36,004 bases of DNA from Lentisphaerota bacterium (GCA_015061565.1 SUWI01000018.1:1-36004), one strand, 5' to 3'. Counted from the stretch's first letter, positions 25,261 to 34,474 are shown. Notes: generated by a model from the letters alone, not told the origin. A program made the numbers and translations.

Positions 25261-27120
25261 ATGCAGGAAATCAGAAACATCGCGATCATCGCACACGTGG
25301 ACCACGGGAAGACCACGCTCGTCGACCAGATCATCAAACAGGCCAAGATCTTCCGCGACAACCAGGAAATGCAAGAATGCTTCCTGGACAGCAACGACAT
25401 CGAACGCGAACGCGGGATCACCATTCTCGCCAAAAACATCAGCGTCACTTACAAAGGCTGCAAGATCAATATCATCGACACCCCAGGGCACAGCGATTTC
25501 GGCGGCCAGGTGGAGCGCGTGCTCAATATGGCGGACGGCGTCCTGCTGCTGGTGGACTCCGCCGAAGGCCCCCTGCCCCAGACCAGGTTCGTGCTCGACA
25601 AGGCGCTCAAGCTCAATCTGAAACCGGTCGTCATCATCAACAAGATCGACCGTCCCGACGCGCGCCCGGATGAAGTGCTCAACAAAGTGTTCGATCTGTT
25701 CGTCGACCTCAACGCGAACGAAAGCCAGCTGGATTTCCCCGTCCTTTATGCCAGCGGGCGCGACGGCTGGGCAACCAAAGACCTGCAGAACGGCGCCCGC
25801 GACTCGATCCTGCCGCTGATGGATGCCATTCTCGAATACATTCCGGCGGCGCCGTTCCAGGACGGTCCGATGCAGATCCAGGTTTCCACGCTCGATTATA
25901 ATGATTATGTGGGCCGTATCGGCATCGGCCGGGTCCACCGCGGCACACTCAAGATCAACGAACCGGCAGTCATCATCAAGCGCGACGGCAGCCAGAAACC
26001 CGCCCAGATCAAGCAGCTATTCACCTTCGAAGGCATCACCCGCAAAGAGGTCGAGGAAGTCCGCTGCGGCGATATCTGCGCCCTGGTCGGAGTTGAAAAC
26101 ATCGATATCAGCGACACGATCGCCAGTTCCGCCGCGCCGGAACAGATGCCCCCGATCGCCATCGACGAACCCACGCTTTCCATGACCTTCATGGTCAACG
26201 ATTCGCCGCTGTTCGGACAGGAAGGCAAATACATCAGCAGCCGCCATATCAAGGAACGTCTGCTCAAGGAAGCCGAGCGCGATGTGGCGCTCCGGGTGGA
26301 ACAGCTCGGACCGGATTCGTTCAACGTCAGCGGACGCGGCGTGCTCCATATCTCCATTCTGATCGAAAACATGCGCCGGGAAGGCTATGAACTGATGGTG
26401 TCCCAGCCGCACGTGATCATCAAGGAGATCGACGGGAAGAAATGCGAACCGATGGAACTGCTCACGATCGACGCCCCGGACGCGACCGCCGGCAAAGTCA
26501 TCGAACAGGTCGGCATGCGGCGCGGCGAAATGATCAGCATGGAAAACCATGCCAGCCGCCAGCTGCTCCAGTTCTATATTCCGACCCGCGGCATCATCGG
26601 CCTGCGCACCAAGGTCATGAACGTGACCTCCGGCGAGGCGATAATGTCCCACTTGTTCGACCATTACGAACCGCTCAAAGGCGACATTCCGCAGCGGACC
26701 AACGGCGTCATGGTCTCCATGGCCGGCGGCAAATCGATCATGTATGCGATCGAAGGTCTGCAGGGACGCGGCATCTTCTTCATCGATGCCGGCGAGGAAT
26801 GCTACGAAGGCATGATCGTGGGCGAACACTGCAAGGAAGGCGACATCGAAGTCAACGTGCAGCGGGCCAAGAAACTGTCCAACATGCGCGCCGCCGGTTC
26901 GGACCACTATGTGCATGTGGCGCCGCCCTTCCGCATGAGTCTGGAAGAAGCGCTCGAATACATCGCGGTCGACGAATACGTCGAAGTCACCCCGAAGAAT
27001 ATCCGTCTGCGCAAGCAGTATCTGAGCGAACTGGAACGCAAGAAAATCCGTTATGCCAAAGCCTCCGCGGCCAAAGCGGCCGAACTGGCCGAAGCCAACG
27101 GCGGCGACAGTGAGAACTGA
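25261..27120 (+). CDS. typA: Ribosome-associated GTPase TypA/BipA
   Basis: Translational GTPase of the EF-G/EF-Tu superfamily that acts on the ribosome, in 50S assembly and stress or cold adaptation in studied species. From the ATG at 25261 the protein is 619 aa and begins MQEIRNIAIIAHVDHGKTTL, matching the family's usual start; ATGs at 25246 and 25249 would sit on top of the AAGG motif. G1 is AHVDHGKT (11-18), the switch I region ERERGITI, G3 DTPGH (73-77) and G4 NKID (127-130). Beta-barrel domain II, two EF-G-like alpha/beta domains and the TypA-specific C-terminal domain (RAAGSDHYVHVAPPFRMSLE, then ITPKNIRLRK-like VTPKNIRLRK) follow. It heads an operon with an ABC-F gene 18 bases downstream. 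Confidence 0.96.
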   Translation: MQEIRNIAIIAHVDHGKTTLVDQIIKQAKIFRDNQEMQECFLDSNDIERERGITILAKNISVTYKGCKINIIDTPGHSDFGGQVERVLNMADGVLLLVDSAEGPLPQTRFVLDKALKLNLKPVVIINKIDRPDARPDEVLNKVFDLFVDLNANESQLDFPVLYASGRDGWATKDLQNGARDSILPLMDAILEYIPAAPFQDGPMQIQVSTLDYNDYVGRIGIGRVHRGTLKINEPAVIIKRDGSQKPAQIKQLFTFEGITRKEVEEVRCGDICALVGVENIDISDTIASSAAPEQMPPIAIDEPTLSMTFMVNDSPLFGQEGKYISSRHIKERLLKEAERDVALRVEQLGPDSFNVSGRGVLHISILIENMRREGYELMVSQPHVIIKEIDGKKCEPMELLTIDAPDATAGKVIEQVGMRRGEMISMENHASRQLLQFYIPTRGIIGLRTKVMNVTSGEAIMSHLFDHYEPLKGDIPQRTNGVMVSMAGGKSIMYAIEGLQGRGIFFIDAGEECYEGMIVGEHCKEGDIEVNVQRAKKLSNMRAAGSDHYVHVAPPFRMSLEEALEYIAVDEYVEVTPKNIRLRKQYLSELERKKIRYAKASAAKAAELAEANGGDSEN

Positions 27121-27138
27121 TCCGGGGCAGGTTTCCGC

Positions 27139-29100
27139 ATGATCGATTTCACCGGCATCTGCAAAAGCTACGGCAAACAGGACATCTTCGACAACGTGTC
27201 GTTCCGGATCAATCCCGGCGAACGGGTCGGCATCGTGGGTCCGAACGGCATGGGCAAGACCACGATGTTCCAGATCCTGACCGGTGAGATCTCACCTGAC
27301 AAAGGCGAAACCGTCATCCCGAAAAAAGCCCGGCTCGGCTATCTGCGCCAGCAGCTGGATTTTTACGATCCCGAGGCCAAACTGATCGATTTCGTCTGCG
27401 CCGCGGAAGGCGAACTGGCACGGATCGTTGAACAGATCCACGAACTGGAGAAACAGATCGCGGCCGGCGACAGCAATCCCTCGAAACTCAATACGCTCGG
27501 CCATCTGCAGAGCGCGTTCGAAGCGCAGGGCGGCTACGACCTCAAACACAAAGCCGCGGCGGCGCTCGCCGGACTCGGTTTTCAGGAAAGCGACCTCGAA
27601 CGCAAGATGGGCGATTTTTCCGGCGGCTGGCAGATGCGCGCCTGCATGGCGAAAACCCTGCTGTCCGAACCCGATATCCTGCTGCTGGACGAACCGTCCA
27701 ACTATCTGGATACACCCGCCGTGGAATGGCTCCGCAAGCGGCTGAAAAGTTTTGCCGGAACCCTGCTCATGATCTCGCACGACCGGTTCCTGCTCAATTC
27801 ACTGACCAATGTCACACTGGAAGTCAACAGCGGACACGTGACGCGTTATCCGGGTAATTACAGCTACTACACGCGGGAACGCGTGGAACGGCAGCGTCAC
27901 GCGGAAGCCGCGCAGGAAAACATCGACCGCGAACGCGACCGGCTCGAACGCAACATCAACCGTTTCCGCGCCAAGGCGACCAAGGCCGCGCAGGTGCAGT
28001 CATGGATCAAGATGCTCGACAAGCTCGAGGACGCCGACCTGCCGCAGGACCTGCATTTCAAAGGCACGATCCGGATCCCCGATCCGCCCCACTCCGGCGC
28101 GGAAACTGTCCGGCTCGAAGACGCCGCTTTCTCCTACGACGGCAAACGGAAAATCTTCGAACATGTGAATCTGGCGTTTCAGCGCGGCGACAAGGTCGGG
28201 ATCATCGGCTACAACGGCATGGGCAAGACCACGCTGCTCAAGGTGCTGGCGGGCCGCATGGCTCCGACCGAAGGAACGCATACGCTCGGACATAAAGTCA
28301 TCACCGGTTATCAGGCGCAGGAATTCGCCGAACTGCTGACGCCGGAAATGACCGCATTCGACATCGTCCGCGCGGCCGCCGGCGGCCTGGTCCCGACGCA
28401 GCGGATCCGCGAGATCCTCGGCTCCTTCGGTTTTTCCGGCGAGAATGCGGAAAAAACCTGTTCCGTGCTCAGCGGCGGCGAAAAGATCCGGCTCTGCTTT
28501 GCCCGGATCTTCGTCAACCCGCCGAACTTCCTGATCCTCGACGAACCGACCACGCATCTGGATATCGCGGCGCGGGAAGCCCTGCAGCAGGCGATCAACC
28601 AGTTCACCGGCACGGTCGCCCTGGTCAGCCACGATATCGAGTTCATCCGCGGCACGGTCAAGACGATCGTGGAGATCCGCCCCGGACAGGTCCGCCAGTT
28701 CACCGGCGGATACGATTATTACATGGAACGCATCACGGCGGAACAGAATGCGGCCGCGGCCGATAAAAATGCGAATGCGGAAAACCGGCCCGAATCGGCC
28801 GATTCCAAAAAAGACCAGCGGAGGGAACGCGCCCGCAAACGGCAGGAACTTTCGCAGGAAAAACGCCGGCTGGAAAGTGAAACGAAACGTCTGGAACAGT
28901 TCATTGCCAAAGCCGAGGCGGAAAAGGCCGAACTGATGGAACAGTGGATGGTCCCCGGCAAGGATTTCGATTTCGCGGCGAATCAGAAACGATTGGCGGA
29001 ACTGGAGATCGATCTGGCGTCAGCCTCGGAAAAGTGGGAAAAAGCCGCATCCGAGCTGGAGACCCTGATGGAACAGTATAACGCGATCGGCGAACAGTGA
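27139..29100 (+). CDS. ABC-F family ATPase (Uup/EttA-like)
   Basis: Soluble ABC-F protein with two ATPase domains and no membrane segments; such proteins act on ribosomes. First domain: Walker A GPNGMGKTT (34-42), signature FSGGW (160-164), Walker B LLLDEPSNYLD. A charged linker (about 240-310, RERDRLERNINRFRAKATK) is the P-site tRNA-interaction motif region. Second domain: Walker A GYNGMGKTT (357-365), signature LSGGEK (444-449), Walker B LILDEPTTHLD. A C-terminal coiled coil covers about 545-653, of the kind found in Uup. Which ABC-F subfamily it belongs to cannot be settled by eye. Gene order typA, ABC-F supports a shared role in translation. Confidence 0.93.
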   Translation: MIDFTGICKSYGKQDIFDNVSFRINPGERVGIVGPNGMGKTTMFQILTGEISPDKGETVIPKKARLGYLRQQLDFYDPEAKLIDFVCAAEGELARIVEQIHELEKQIAAGDSNPSKLNTLGHLQSAFEAQGGYDLKHKAAAALAGLGFQESDLERKMGDFSGGWQMRACMAKTLLSEPDILLLDEPSNYLDTPAVEWLRKRLKSFAGTLLMISHDRFLLNSLTNVTLEVNSGHVTRYPGNYSYYTRERVERQRHAEAAQENIDRERDRLERNINRFRAKATKAAQVQSWIKMLDKLEDADLPQDLHFKGTIRIPDPPHSGAETVRLEDAAFSYDGKRKIFEHVNLAFQRGDKVGIIGYNGMGKTTLLKVLAGRMAPTEGTHTLGHKVITGYQAQEFAELLTPEMTAFDIVRAAAGGLVPTQRIREILGSFGFSGENAEKTCSVLSGGEKIRLCFARIFVNPPNFLILDEPTTHLDIAAREALQQAINQFTGTVALVSHDIEFIRGTVKTIVEIRPGQVRQFTGGYDYYMERITAEQNAAAADKNANAENRPESADSKKDQRRERARKRQELSQEKRRLESETKRLEQFIAKAEAEKAELMEQWMVPGKDFDFAANQKRLAELEIDLASASEKWEKAASELETLMEQYNAIGEQ

Positions 29101-29108
29101 GGCATATG

Positions 29109-30005
29109 ATGGATCTGACCGTTTCCTTATGGTTTCTTCCGGTCCTGGGCTCCGCGCTCGGACTGGGTTTCTACGATCTCTGCAAGAAACACGCGGTGCG
29201 CGAAAATTCCGTGATGCCGGTGCTCTTTTTCGCCACCCTCTGCGGGTCGGCGGTGTTCGCGGCCATGACTTTCCTGTTCGGCGACTGGCACAGCTGCGTG
29301 TTCTGTTCGGCCCACACCTGGATCCTGATCCTGCTCAAATCCCTGCTGGTGTCGGCGAGCTGGATCTGCGTCTATTACGCGATGCGCGACCTGCCGATCT
29401 CGCTGGCCAGCCCGATCCGCGCCAGCGCGCCGCTGTGGACTTTCCTGGGCAGCATGCTGCTCTATTCCGAATTTCCGACGCTGCTGCACGGGATCGGCAT
29501 GTTTTCGATCTTCGCCGGCTATTATTTCTTTTCGGTTTTCGGCAAGCTGGAAGGTTTTTCGCTGCGCAGCAGCCGCGGGATGCATCTGATCATCCTCGGC
29601 ACCCTGCTGGGGGCCGGGTCGGCGCTGTATGACAAATATCTGCTGGGGATCCTGCATCTGCCGCGCGGCACGGTGCAGTTCTGGTTCTCGGTCGACCTGG
29701 TGTGGATCCTCGGACTGGCCTACGCGCTCCGGGTGTGGTGTTTCGGACACAAACATCCGTTCCAGTGGCGCTGGTCGATCCCCGCGACCGGAATCTTGCT
29801 GATCGCCGCGGATTATCTCTATTTCTACGCCTTGAGCCTGCCGGACACCTATATTTCGGTGGTGTCGCTGGTGCGCAGATGCAATTGTCTGGTGACGTTC
29901 TTCGTCGGCGTGATCTGGTTCAAGGAAAAGAACATCCGCAAAAAAGCCTTCGCGCTGCTCCTGATCATCCTCGGTGTTTTCATGCTCGCCATGGGCGGGA
30001 AATAA
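29109..30005 (+). CDS. EamA/DMT-family transporter
   Basis: Inner-membrane protein of about 300 aa with around ten hydrophobic segments in two repeats, typical of the drug/metabolite transporter superfamily: LWFLPVLGSALGLGFYDL at the start, SLLVSASWICVYYAM, LPISLASPIRASAPLWTFLGSML, then the second half from about 160 (LIILGTLLGAGSAL) to KKAFALLLIILGVFMLAMGG. The substrate is unknown. GAGG at 29099-29102 is six bases before the ATG at 29109; an ATG at 29106 and a GTG at 29097 that overlaps the ABC-F stop are other in-frame choices. It is the last gene of the typA operon, followed by a terminator. Confidence 0.85.
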   Translation: MDLTVSLWFLPVLGSALGLGFYDLCKKHAVRENSVMPVLFFATLCGSAVFAAMTFLFGDWHSCVFCSAHTWILILLKSLLVSASWICVYYAMRDLPISLASPIRASAPLWTFLGSMLLYSEFPTLLHGIGMFSIFAGYYFFSVFGKLEGFSLRSSRGMHLIILGTLLGAGSALYDKYLLGILHLPRGTVQFWFSVDLVWILGLAYALRVWCFGHKHPFQWRWSIPATGILLIAADYLYFYALSLPDTYISVVSLVRRCNCLVTFFVGVIWFKEKNIRKKAFALLLIILGVFMLAMGGK

Positions 30006-30032
30006 GCAGGCCCCTTTTCAGCCTGCCCTTTT
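30006..30032. terminator. Rho-independent terminator after the typA operon
   Basis: GCAGGC (30006-30011) and GCCTGC (30021-30026) are exact arms with a nine-base loop, followed by CCTTTT. On the opposite strand TTATTT follows, so it may also serve the converging GH27 gene. Confidence 0.65.
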
Positions 30033-30057
30033 ACGGTAACGGGTTGATAATCCGGAC

Positions 30058-31569
30058 TCAGCCGATTTTCAGGACGCGGGCGCCGTGACGGGGCAGATTC
30101 ATGACCAGACGATCCGTTTTTCCTAATGTCCGGCAGGCGCTCAGGTCACGGACATTCTGTTCCCGGTCCAATGGGAATTCATAATGCTGCGGCGTCTCCG
30201 AGAAGTTGAAGAAGCCGTAAGCCGCCGAACCGTCCGCCAGGGCTTTGCGGTAGACCCGGATCTCCCGGACCGTCCTGCCGGCATTGTCATACGCGGTCTC
30301 ATTGCGGATCATGACCGTGTGATCCGTGACATCCTGATTGACCGCCAGCAAATCCTCATTGGAAAAGAGGTCCAGCGTGAAATCGTCGATCGTGTCGAAA
30401 TTGCAGCTGAGCTGGACGGGACTGGAAAGCAGGGTCCAGGCGGAAAAACAGAAGATCATTTCCTCGTGCGTGAGTTCCGATTTGAAAGCATAAGGATGCA
30501 CGGGACCAAGCGCGAGCATGTCGAGGTCATACCAGGAACCCGGACCGGTATGCGGCAGCCAGGCGTCCGAGGTGCGGAGCGTGGCCTGGATGGAATCCCA
30601 GCAGGTCAGGTTGTCATTGTTGTCGCGGAACATGTTGGCAGCTTGCTTGTATTCGTCCGCCAGACGCGGAGAGCAGTGGGTGGTGAGCGAATAGACGAAA
30701 TCGCGTTCGGTGGCCAGCAGGGCCTCCTTCATGCGGTTGACATGGACCAGATCGCATTCCGGCCAGTCGTATTTGAGATAATCGAAACCCCATTGCGCCC
30801 ATTGGAGGGCGTCTTCCTTTTCGCGGCCGTTCTTGCCGATGCCGCCGAAATTGCCGTTTTTGCCGATGCCCTTGGCATAACCGCGTTCATCGGTCTGCAT
30901 CCAGAGCGACAGGTCGATCGGATAATCGGTGCTGCCGCGGAAAACTTCTTCCGGATTGGACCCCCAGGCCATGACCATCGGAGTGGAATAGATGCCGGCT
31001 TTCAGGCCGAGCGAATGGATCTCCCGCACCATGGCGGCCATATCGGGGAACCGTTCGTTCGGGATCAGCGCCAGCGTGTCGAGCCGCCGTTTGCAGCCCT
31101 GCCAGCCGGAGTCGATATTGACATACGCATAGCCGCGGGCCGCCAGACCGAGATCTTTGATGAAATGAGCCTGCCGGAGGACTTTTTCCTGATTGAGCCA
31201 GCGGTCCATGGCATTCCAGGAGGACCAGCCCAGCAGCGGCGCCAGTCCGGTCATGCCCGGATGCACTTTCAGCGTAAACTCTTTTTCATCCTTGCCCCAG
31301 CGGTTCTCCGCGGTGATCCGCAGCGGATAATCGCCTTCCGCGAGGGTCGTGCCGGTCAGCCGGCCGGAAACGGTATCCAAGGTGATCCCAGGCGGAAGAT
31401 TGCCTTCACAGCGGAAAGAAACGGGAGTTTCGCCGCGCACGGGGAAGACATAAAAACAAATCTTGCCCGGAGTCAGGCCGAAGACGGCCGGTCCGTTGAT
31501 ATGGGGTGCGCCGCTTTGGAACGGAATGCGCTGCGCGAGTGTGACAGATTCTTCCAGCAGGGATTTCAT
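30058..31569 (-). CDS. GH27 alpha-galactosidase with N-terminal Ig-like domain, cytoplasmic
   Basis: Hydrolyses terminal alpha-galactosides. Residues about 20-103 form a putative Ig-like domain (LPPGITLDTVSGRLTGT, EFTLKV). The barrel begins LLGWSSWNAM (112-121) and has NIDSGWQ (151-157), LKYDWP with the nucleophile Asp268, and WYDLDML with the acid/base Asp348. A beta-sandwich follows and ends at about 503. All GH27 landmarks are present. No signal peptide is visible, so it acts on imported oligosaccharides. It is a single gene with its own promoter; the neighbour across the intergenic region, a GH89-like enzyme, is divergent. Confidence 0.93.
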   Translation of the reverse strand: MKSLLEESVTLAQRIPFQSGAPHINGPAVFGLTPGKICFYVFPVRGETPVSFRCEGNLPPGITLDTVSGRLTGTTLAEGDYPLRITAENRWGKDEKEFTLKVHPGMTGLAPLLGWSSWNAMDRWLNQEKVLRQAHFIKDLGLAARGYAYVNIDSGWQGCKRRLDTLALIPNERFPDMAAMVREIHSLGLKAGIYSTPMVMAWGSNPEEVFRGSTDYPIDLSLWMQTDERGYAKGIGKNGNFGGIGKNGREKEDALQWAQWGFDYLKYDWPECDLVHVNRMKEALLATERDFVYSLTTHCSPRLADEYKQAANMFRDNNDNLTCWDSIQATLRTSDAWLPHTGPGSWYDLDMLALGPVHPYAFKSELTHEEMIFCFSAWTLLSSPVQLSCNFDTIDDFTLDLFSNEDLLAVNQDVTDHTVMIRNETAYDNAGRTVREIRVYRKALADGSAAYGFFNFSETPQHYEFPLDREQNVRDLSACRTLGKTDRLVMNLPRHGARVLKIG

Positions 31570-31614
31570 TACTTTGAGCTCCTGTTTTGACCGTTGATGT
31601 TTGATATTCCGGAT

Positions 31615-31642
31615 AATATAACCGCAGGGCGTCCGAATGCAA
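31615..31642 (-). promoter_or_regulatory. Promoter of the GH27 gene
   Basis: On the minus strand TTGCAT (31642-31637), 16 bases, then TATATT (31620-31615), 45 bases before the start codon. It has the same hexamers and spacing as the esterase-dgoD promoter at 14867-14894. Confidence 0.55.
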
Positions 31643-31767
31643 ATCCCGGCCCCGATATTTTTTGATATTGCTCTGTTCGCGATATAGGTTGCAAATTCCG
31701 GTCAGATCTCGCGTATTCCGCTTTTCAAGTCACAAAACATCATTGTTTTCAGCTGTAAGCTAAAACC

Positions 31768-31840
31768 GTTTTGAGTCAAATCCACGACGTCGGTAATTGA
31801 GCACGAATTACCGACGTCGTGGTAATATAATCTCAAAAAC
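31768..31840. repeat. Long hairpin with 17-bp perfect arms
   Basis: CCACGACGTCGGTAATT (31782-31798) and AATTACCGACGTCGTGG (31806-31822) are exact reverse complements with a 7-base loop. Outer arms GTTTTGAG (31768-31775) and CTCAAAAAC (31832-31840) extend the symmetry. No T-tract follows on either strand, so it is not an ordinary terminator. TATAAT at 31826-31831 lies within the outer part. Confidence 0.75.
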
Positions 31841-31970
31841 ATCAAAGTCAAGGGAAGATTGTTGTGAATCATGAAAGTTACCCGGGAATCGGCAAAGTTG
31901 ATCAACTGCCAGGGGGAACAGAGTATTGGATATAAAATATAACCGTTTTCCGGGAAAACCGGATTTTCCG

Positions 31971-32019
31971 GTTGTATTAACTTGACAAATCCGGTTGTAC
32001 TATCTATATTCCTGTACAA
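31971..32019 (+). promoter_or_regulatory. Promoter and operator of the GH89-like gene
   Basis: TTGACA (31982-31987), 17 bases, TATATT (32005-32010). GTTGTA half-sites at 31971 and 31994 lie on both sides of the -35, 23 bp apart. TTGTAC (31995-32000) is mirrored by GTACAA (32014-32019) across the -10. The arrangement suggests repression by the GntR protein encoded downstream at 34475. Confidence 0.7.
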
Positions 32020-32050
32020 AAGAATTTTTTAAGTTCGGGGAGTCGGTTTT

Positions 32051-34405
32051 ATGGGGAAAGTTGTATTACTGCCGGGATCCGGGCGGTTGGATGCTTGCGC
32101 GGGAGAATTTGTCCGTTACTGGGAAAAAACGACCTCGGAAAAACTGCCGGCCGTCCATTCCGCGGCCGGACATGAGGAACTGATCGTATTCGGGACCGAT
32201 ACGGAAAATCCGCTGGTCCATCAGCTGATGCTTGACGGCGCCCTGCCCCGGCTCGCGGTGCGGAGCGGATCGGACGATTACCGGATCCGTTCATTCAAGA
32301 CCAAAGACCGTCGCGGACTGCTCATTCTGGGCGGCAATATCCGGGCGTATTTCTATGCGGTCTACGATTATTATGAGCGGTGCGGCGTCTGCCGGTATTT
32401 CTGGGACGGAGACCGGATCCTCCCGAAAAAAACTCTTCCGCTGACGGGTTTCGACATTCATGAGCAGCCCGGGTTCAGTTATCGCGGGACCCGTTATTTC
32501 GCGCATCGCGGACTGCACCGTTTTCAGGCGGAACACTGGGATCTGGACGACTGGAAACGGGAAATCGACTGGCTGCTGAAAAAACGACTGAATCTGATGT
32601 TCATCCGGACGGGGATTGAAGACCTTTTCCAGCTGGCGTTTCCGGACGCGGTGCCGTATCCGAAATTCGGGGTGAAAGCACCTGAGCGGCAACGGAACAG
32701 TTATCTGGACCGGACGCCGTTCTGGAAACTCCAGTACCGCGGGAAAATGCTGCGGGAAGTGTTTGCGTATGCACGTTCGCGGGGACTGCTGCTGCCGACC
32801 GACTGCGGCACCATGACCCACTGGTACAGCCTGACGCCGCCGGAATTTCTGGCCAAATATCAGCCGGGCTTCATTCCGGAACAGGTCCGCTACAACGGCT
32901 GTGCCGAGGGGCGCGTCTGGGATGTCGCCAAAGACGAAAATATGGAAAAATACTGGAAGCTGAGCGAGGCCCAGCTGAGGGAATACGGCAGTTCGGAACT
33001 TTTCCACACCATCGGGCTGGCGGAACGGCGCTGTTTTCCCGATCACGAAAGGAACCATTATTTCAAGCATTACGCCTTCCGCCGGATCGAAGATGAACTG
33101 CGGAAACATTATCCGGATTCACCGCTGCTGGTCAGCACATGGGATTTCATCACGACCTGGACGCCGCAGGAGATCCGGGAATTCGTTGCCGAGCTGAATC
33201 CGGCCAATACTTTGCTGCTGGATTACACGTCGGACATCTATCGGGAGACGCATAATTTTCTGAACTGGGACATTGTGGGGAAATTCCCCTGGATCTACGG
33301 GATCTTCCATGCGTATGAAGCCTCGAACGAACTGCGCGGGAATTATGACAATATCGCGAGGCGTTTTCCGGCTGCAGCCGCCGATCCGATGTGCCGCGGG
33401 ATGGTGTTCTGGCCGGAAAATTCCCATGCGGACACGCTGATGCTGGAATATTTCAGCCGCATGGCATGGACGCGGAAATTCATTCCAGCCGAAGATTTCA
33501 TTGGGGAATTCTGTGCCGCGCGGTATCCGGAAGCGTCGGCAGGGAAAATGGCGGAACTCTGGCTTACCGCACTGCCGCTGATCAAAGCATCGTTGTGGGG
33601 CGAAGCCGGACCGCTGGCGGGCGAACCGATCCGGGAAGTTTATCCGCACATGTATTTCCAGCTGCTGAACCGGGGCAATTACTGCTGGAGTCTGGGTGAA
33701 CTGGACGAAGAACGGCAGGAATTCCACCGGCATACGGTGAAACAGCTGTCGGGTCTGCTCGACTCTGCCGCGGCGGGACTGAAAACCATTGCCGCATGGC
33801 GGAAGGCGGAAGGTTTCCTCTTCCGGGATCAGCTCGACCTGGCACGGACGATCGCGATCCGGATGCTGGACTACGGACTGTCCTCGTTCGCGCTGGCGCT
33901 GGAAGGATGGCAGCTGGATCCGAATCCGCAAACGGAACGGCGGGTCCGCATTTTAGTTGAAACCATCACGAAAATGTCGAAACTTTTCAGCCGGATGCTG
34001 GCCGCCTCGGAGGAATTTTCGCTGGCTTACAGTCTGGATCGGCTCAAAAAAGTGCAGAAAGTGAACAGTGTCTTCGAGGACACGTTCAAACGTACCGCAG
34101 TCAGCCATTACTGCCGTTCGTTTACGGCGGAAACGGCGAAATATTGTTATGAGTCCGAATGGCAATATCTGGCGGACCGGGCGGAGAAGTGTCTGGATAC
34201 CGGGGACACGCGGCCGTGGCGGGGCTTGCTGGAGGAATTCGAGCAGGCTGACCGGAAAATCACCGAGTCCTTTGCCCAACGCAGTCTGGAAGAGATGAGG
34301 CCGGATGTGAAAACGGCGCGGAAAAATCTGTCCGGCGTGCTGAAGGAACTGGCGGAACTCGTTCCGGAGCTCCGGAAACAGGAAGTGAAATATGTCATCT
34401 TCTGA
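32051..34405 (+). CDS. GH89-like alpha-N-acetylglucosaminidase, cytoplasmic paralogue
   Basis: A 784-aa paralogue of the enzyme at 10104, collinear throughout. CRYFWDGDRI is at 114-123, RYFAHRGLHRFQAEHWDLDD and WKREIDWLLKKRLN at about 148-181, MTHWYS at 255-260. IGLAERRC (Glu325) and FWPENSHAD (Glu456) carry candidate catalytic residues, again 131 apart. The C-terminal helical region diverges most from the paralogue, so linkage preference may differ. No signal peptide. GGGGAG at 32037-32042 supports the ATG. Early codons 4-6 are GTT GTA TTA, unusual in a gene that prefers CTG, and they recreate the regulator half-site. The GntR gene follows after 69 bases. Confidence 0.77.
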   Translation: MGKVVLLPGSGRLDACAGEFVRYWEKTTSEKLPAVHSAAGHEELIVFGTDTENPLVHQLMLDGALPRLAVRSGSDDYRIRSFKTKDRRGLLILGGNIRAYFYAVYDYYERCGVCRYFWDGDRILPKKTLPLTGFDIHEQPGFSYRGTRYFAHRGLHRFQAEHWDLDDWKREIDWLLKKRLNLMFIRTGIEDLFQLAFPDAVPYPKFGVKAPERQRNSYLDRTPFWKLQYRGKMLREVFAYARSRGLLLPTDCGTMTHWYSLTPPEFLAKYQPGFIPEQVRYNGCAEGRVWDVAKDENMEKYWKLSEAQLREYGSSELFHTIGLAERRCFPDHERNHYFKHYAFRRIEDELRKHYPDSPLLVSTWDFITTWTPQEIREFVAELNPANTLLLDYTSDIYRETHNFLNWDIVGKFPWIYGIFHAYEASNELRGNYDNIARRFPAAAADPMCRGMVFWPENSHADTLMLEYFSRMAWTRKFIPAEDFIGEFCAARYPEASAGKMAELWLTALPLIKASLWGEAGPLAGEPIREVYPHMYFQLLNRGNYCWSLGELDEERQEFHRHTVKQLSGLLDSAAAGLKTIAAWRKAEGFLFRDQLDLARTIAIRMLDYGLSSFALALEGWQLDPNPQTERRVRILVETITKMSKLFSRMLAASEEFSLAYSLDRLKKVQKVNSVFEDTFKRTAVSHYCRSFTAETAKYCYESEWQYLADRAEKCLDTGDTRPWRGLLEEFEQADRKITESFAQRSLEEMRPDVKTARKNLSGVLKELAELVPELRKQEVKYVIF

Positions 34406-34416
34406 GAAAAATCCAA

Positions 34417-34450
34417 GTTGTCTTATGCAGGCAGGAAGAGTTGTATCGAG
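34417..34450 (+). promoter_or_regulatory. Candidate operator before the GntR gene
   Basis: GTTGTC at 34417 and GTTGTA at 34440 are 23 bp apart, the same spacing as at 31971/31994 and 35846/35869. AAATCC precedes the first half-site, as it precedes the second one at 31994. There is no -35 between them here, so the site may act on read-through transcription or on a promoter I cannot see. Confidence 0.5.
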
Positions 34451-34474
34451 GAATATTCAACAGGGAGTTCGATC

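Larger units (their letters stand above)
31570..32050. other. 481-bp divergent regulatory region
   Basis: From left to right: GH27 promoter (31615-31642), a small inverted repeat AAAACA/TGTTTT near 31734-31749, a 73-bp hairpin (31768-31840), a region with no visible signal (31845-31960), then the GTTGTA-type promoter of the GH89-like gene (31971-32019). No ORF with a ribosome binding site is present. Confidence 0.6.

Noticed and set aside
31782-31822. Intrinsic terminator
   Set aside because: The stem is strong but no T-tract follows on either strand, and both flanking genes point away from it.
34418-34474. Upstream TTG start for the GntR regulator
   Set aside because: The stretch holds the GTTGTC/GTTGTA operator pair and lacks a ribosome binding site; the ATG at 34475 has GGGAG seven bases before it.
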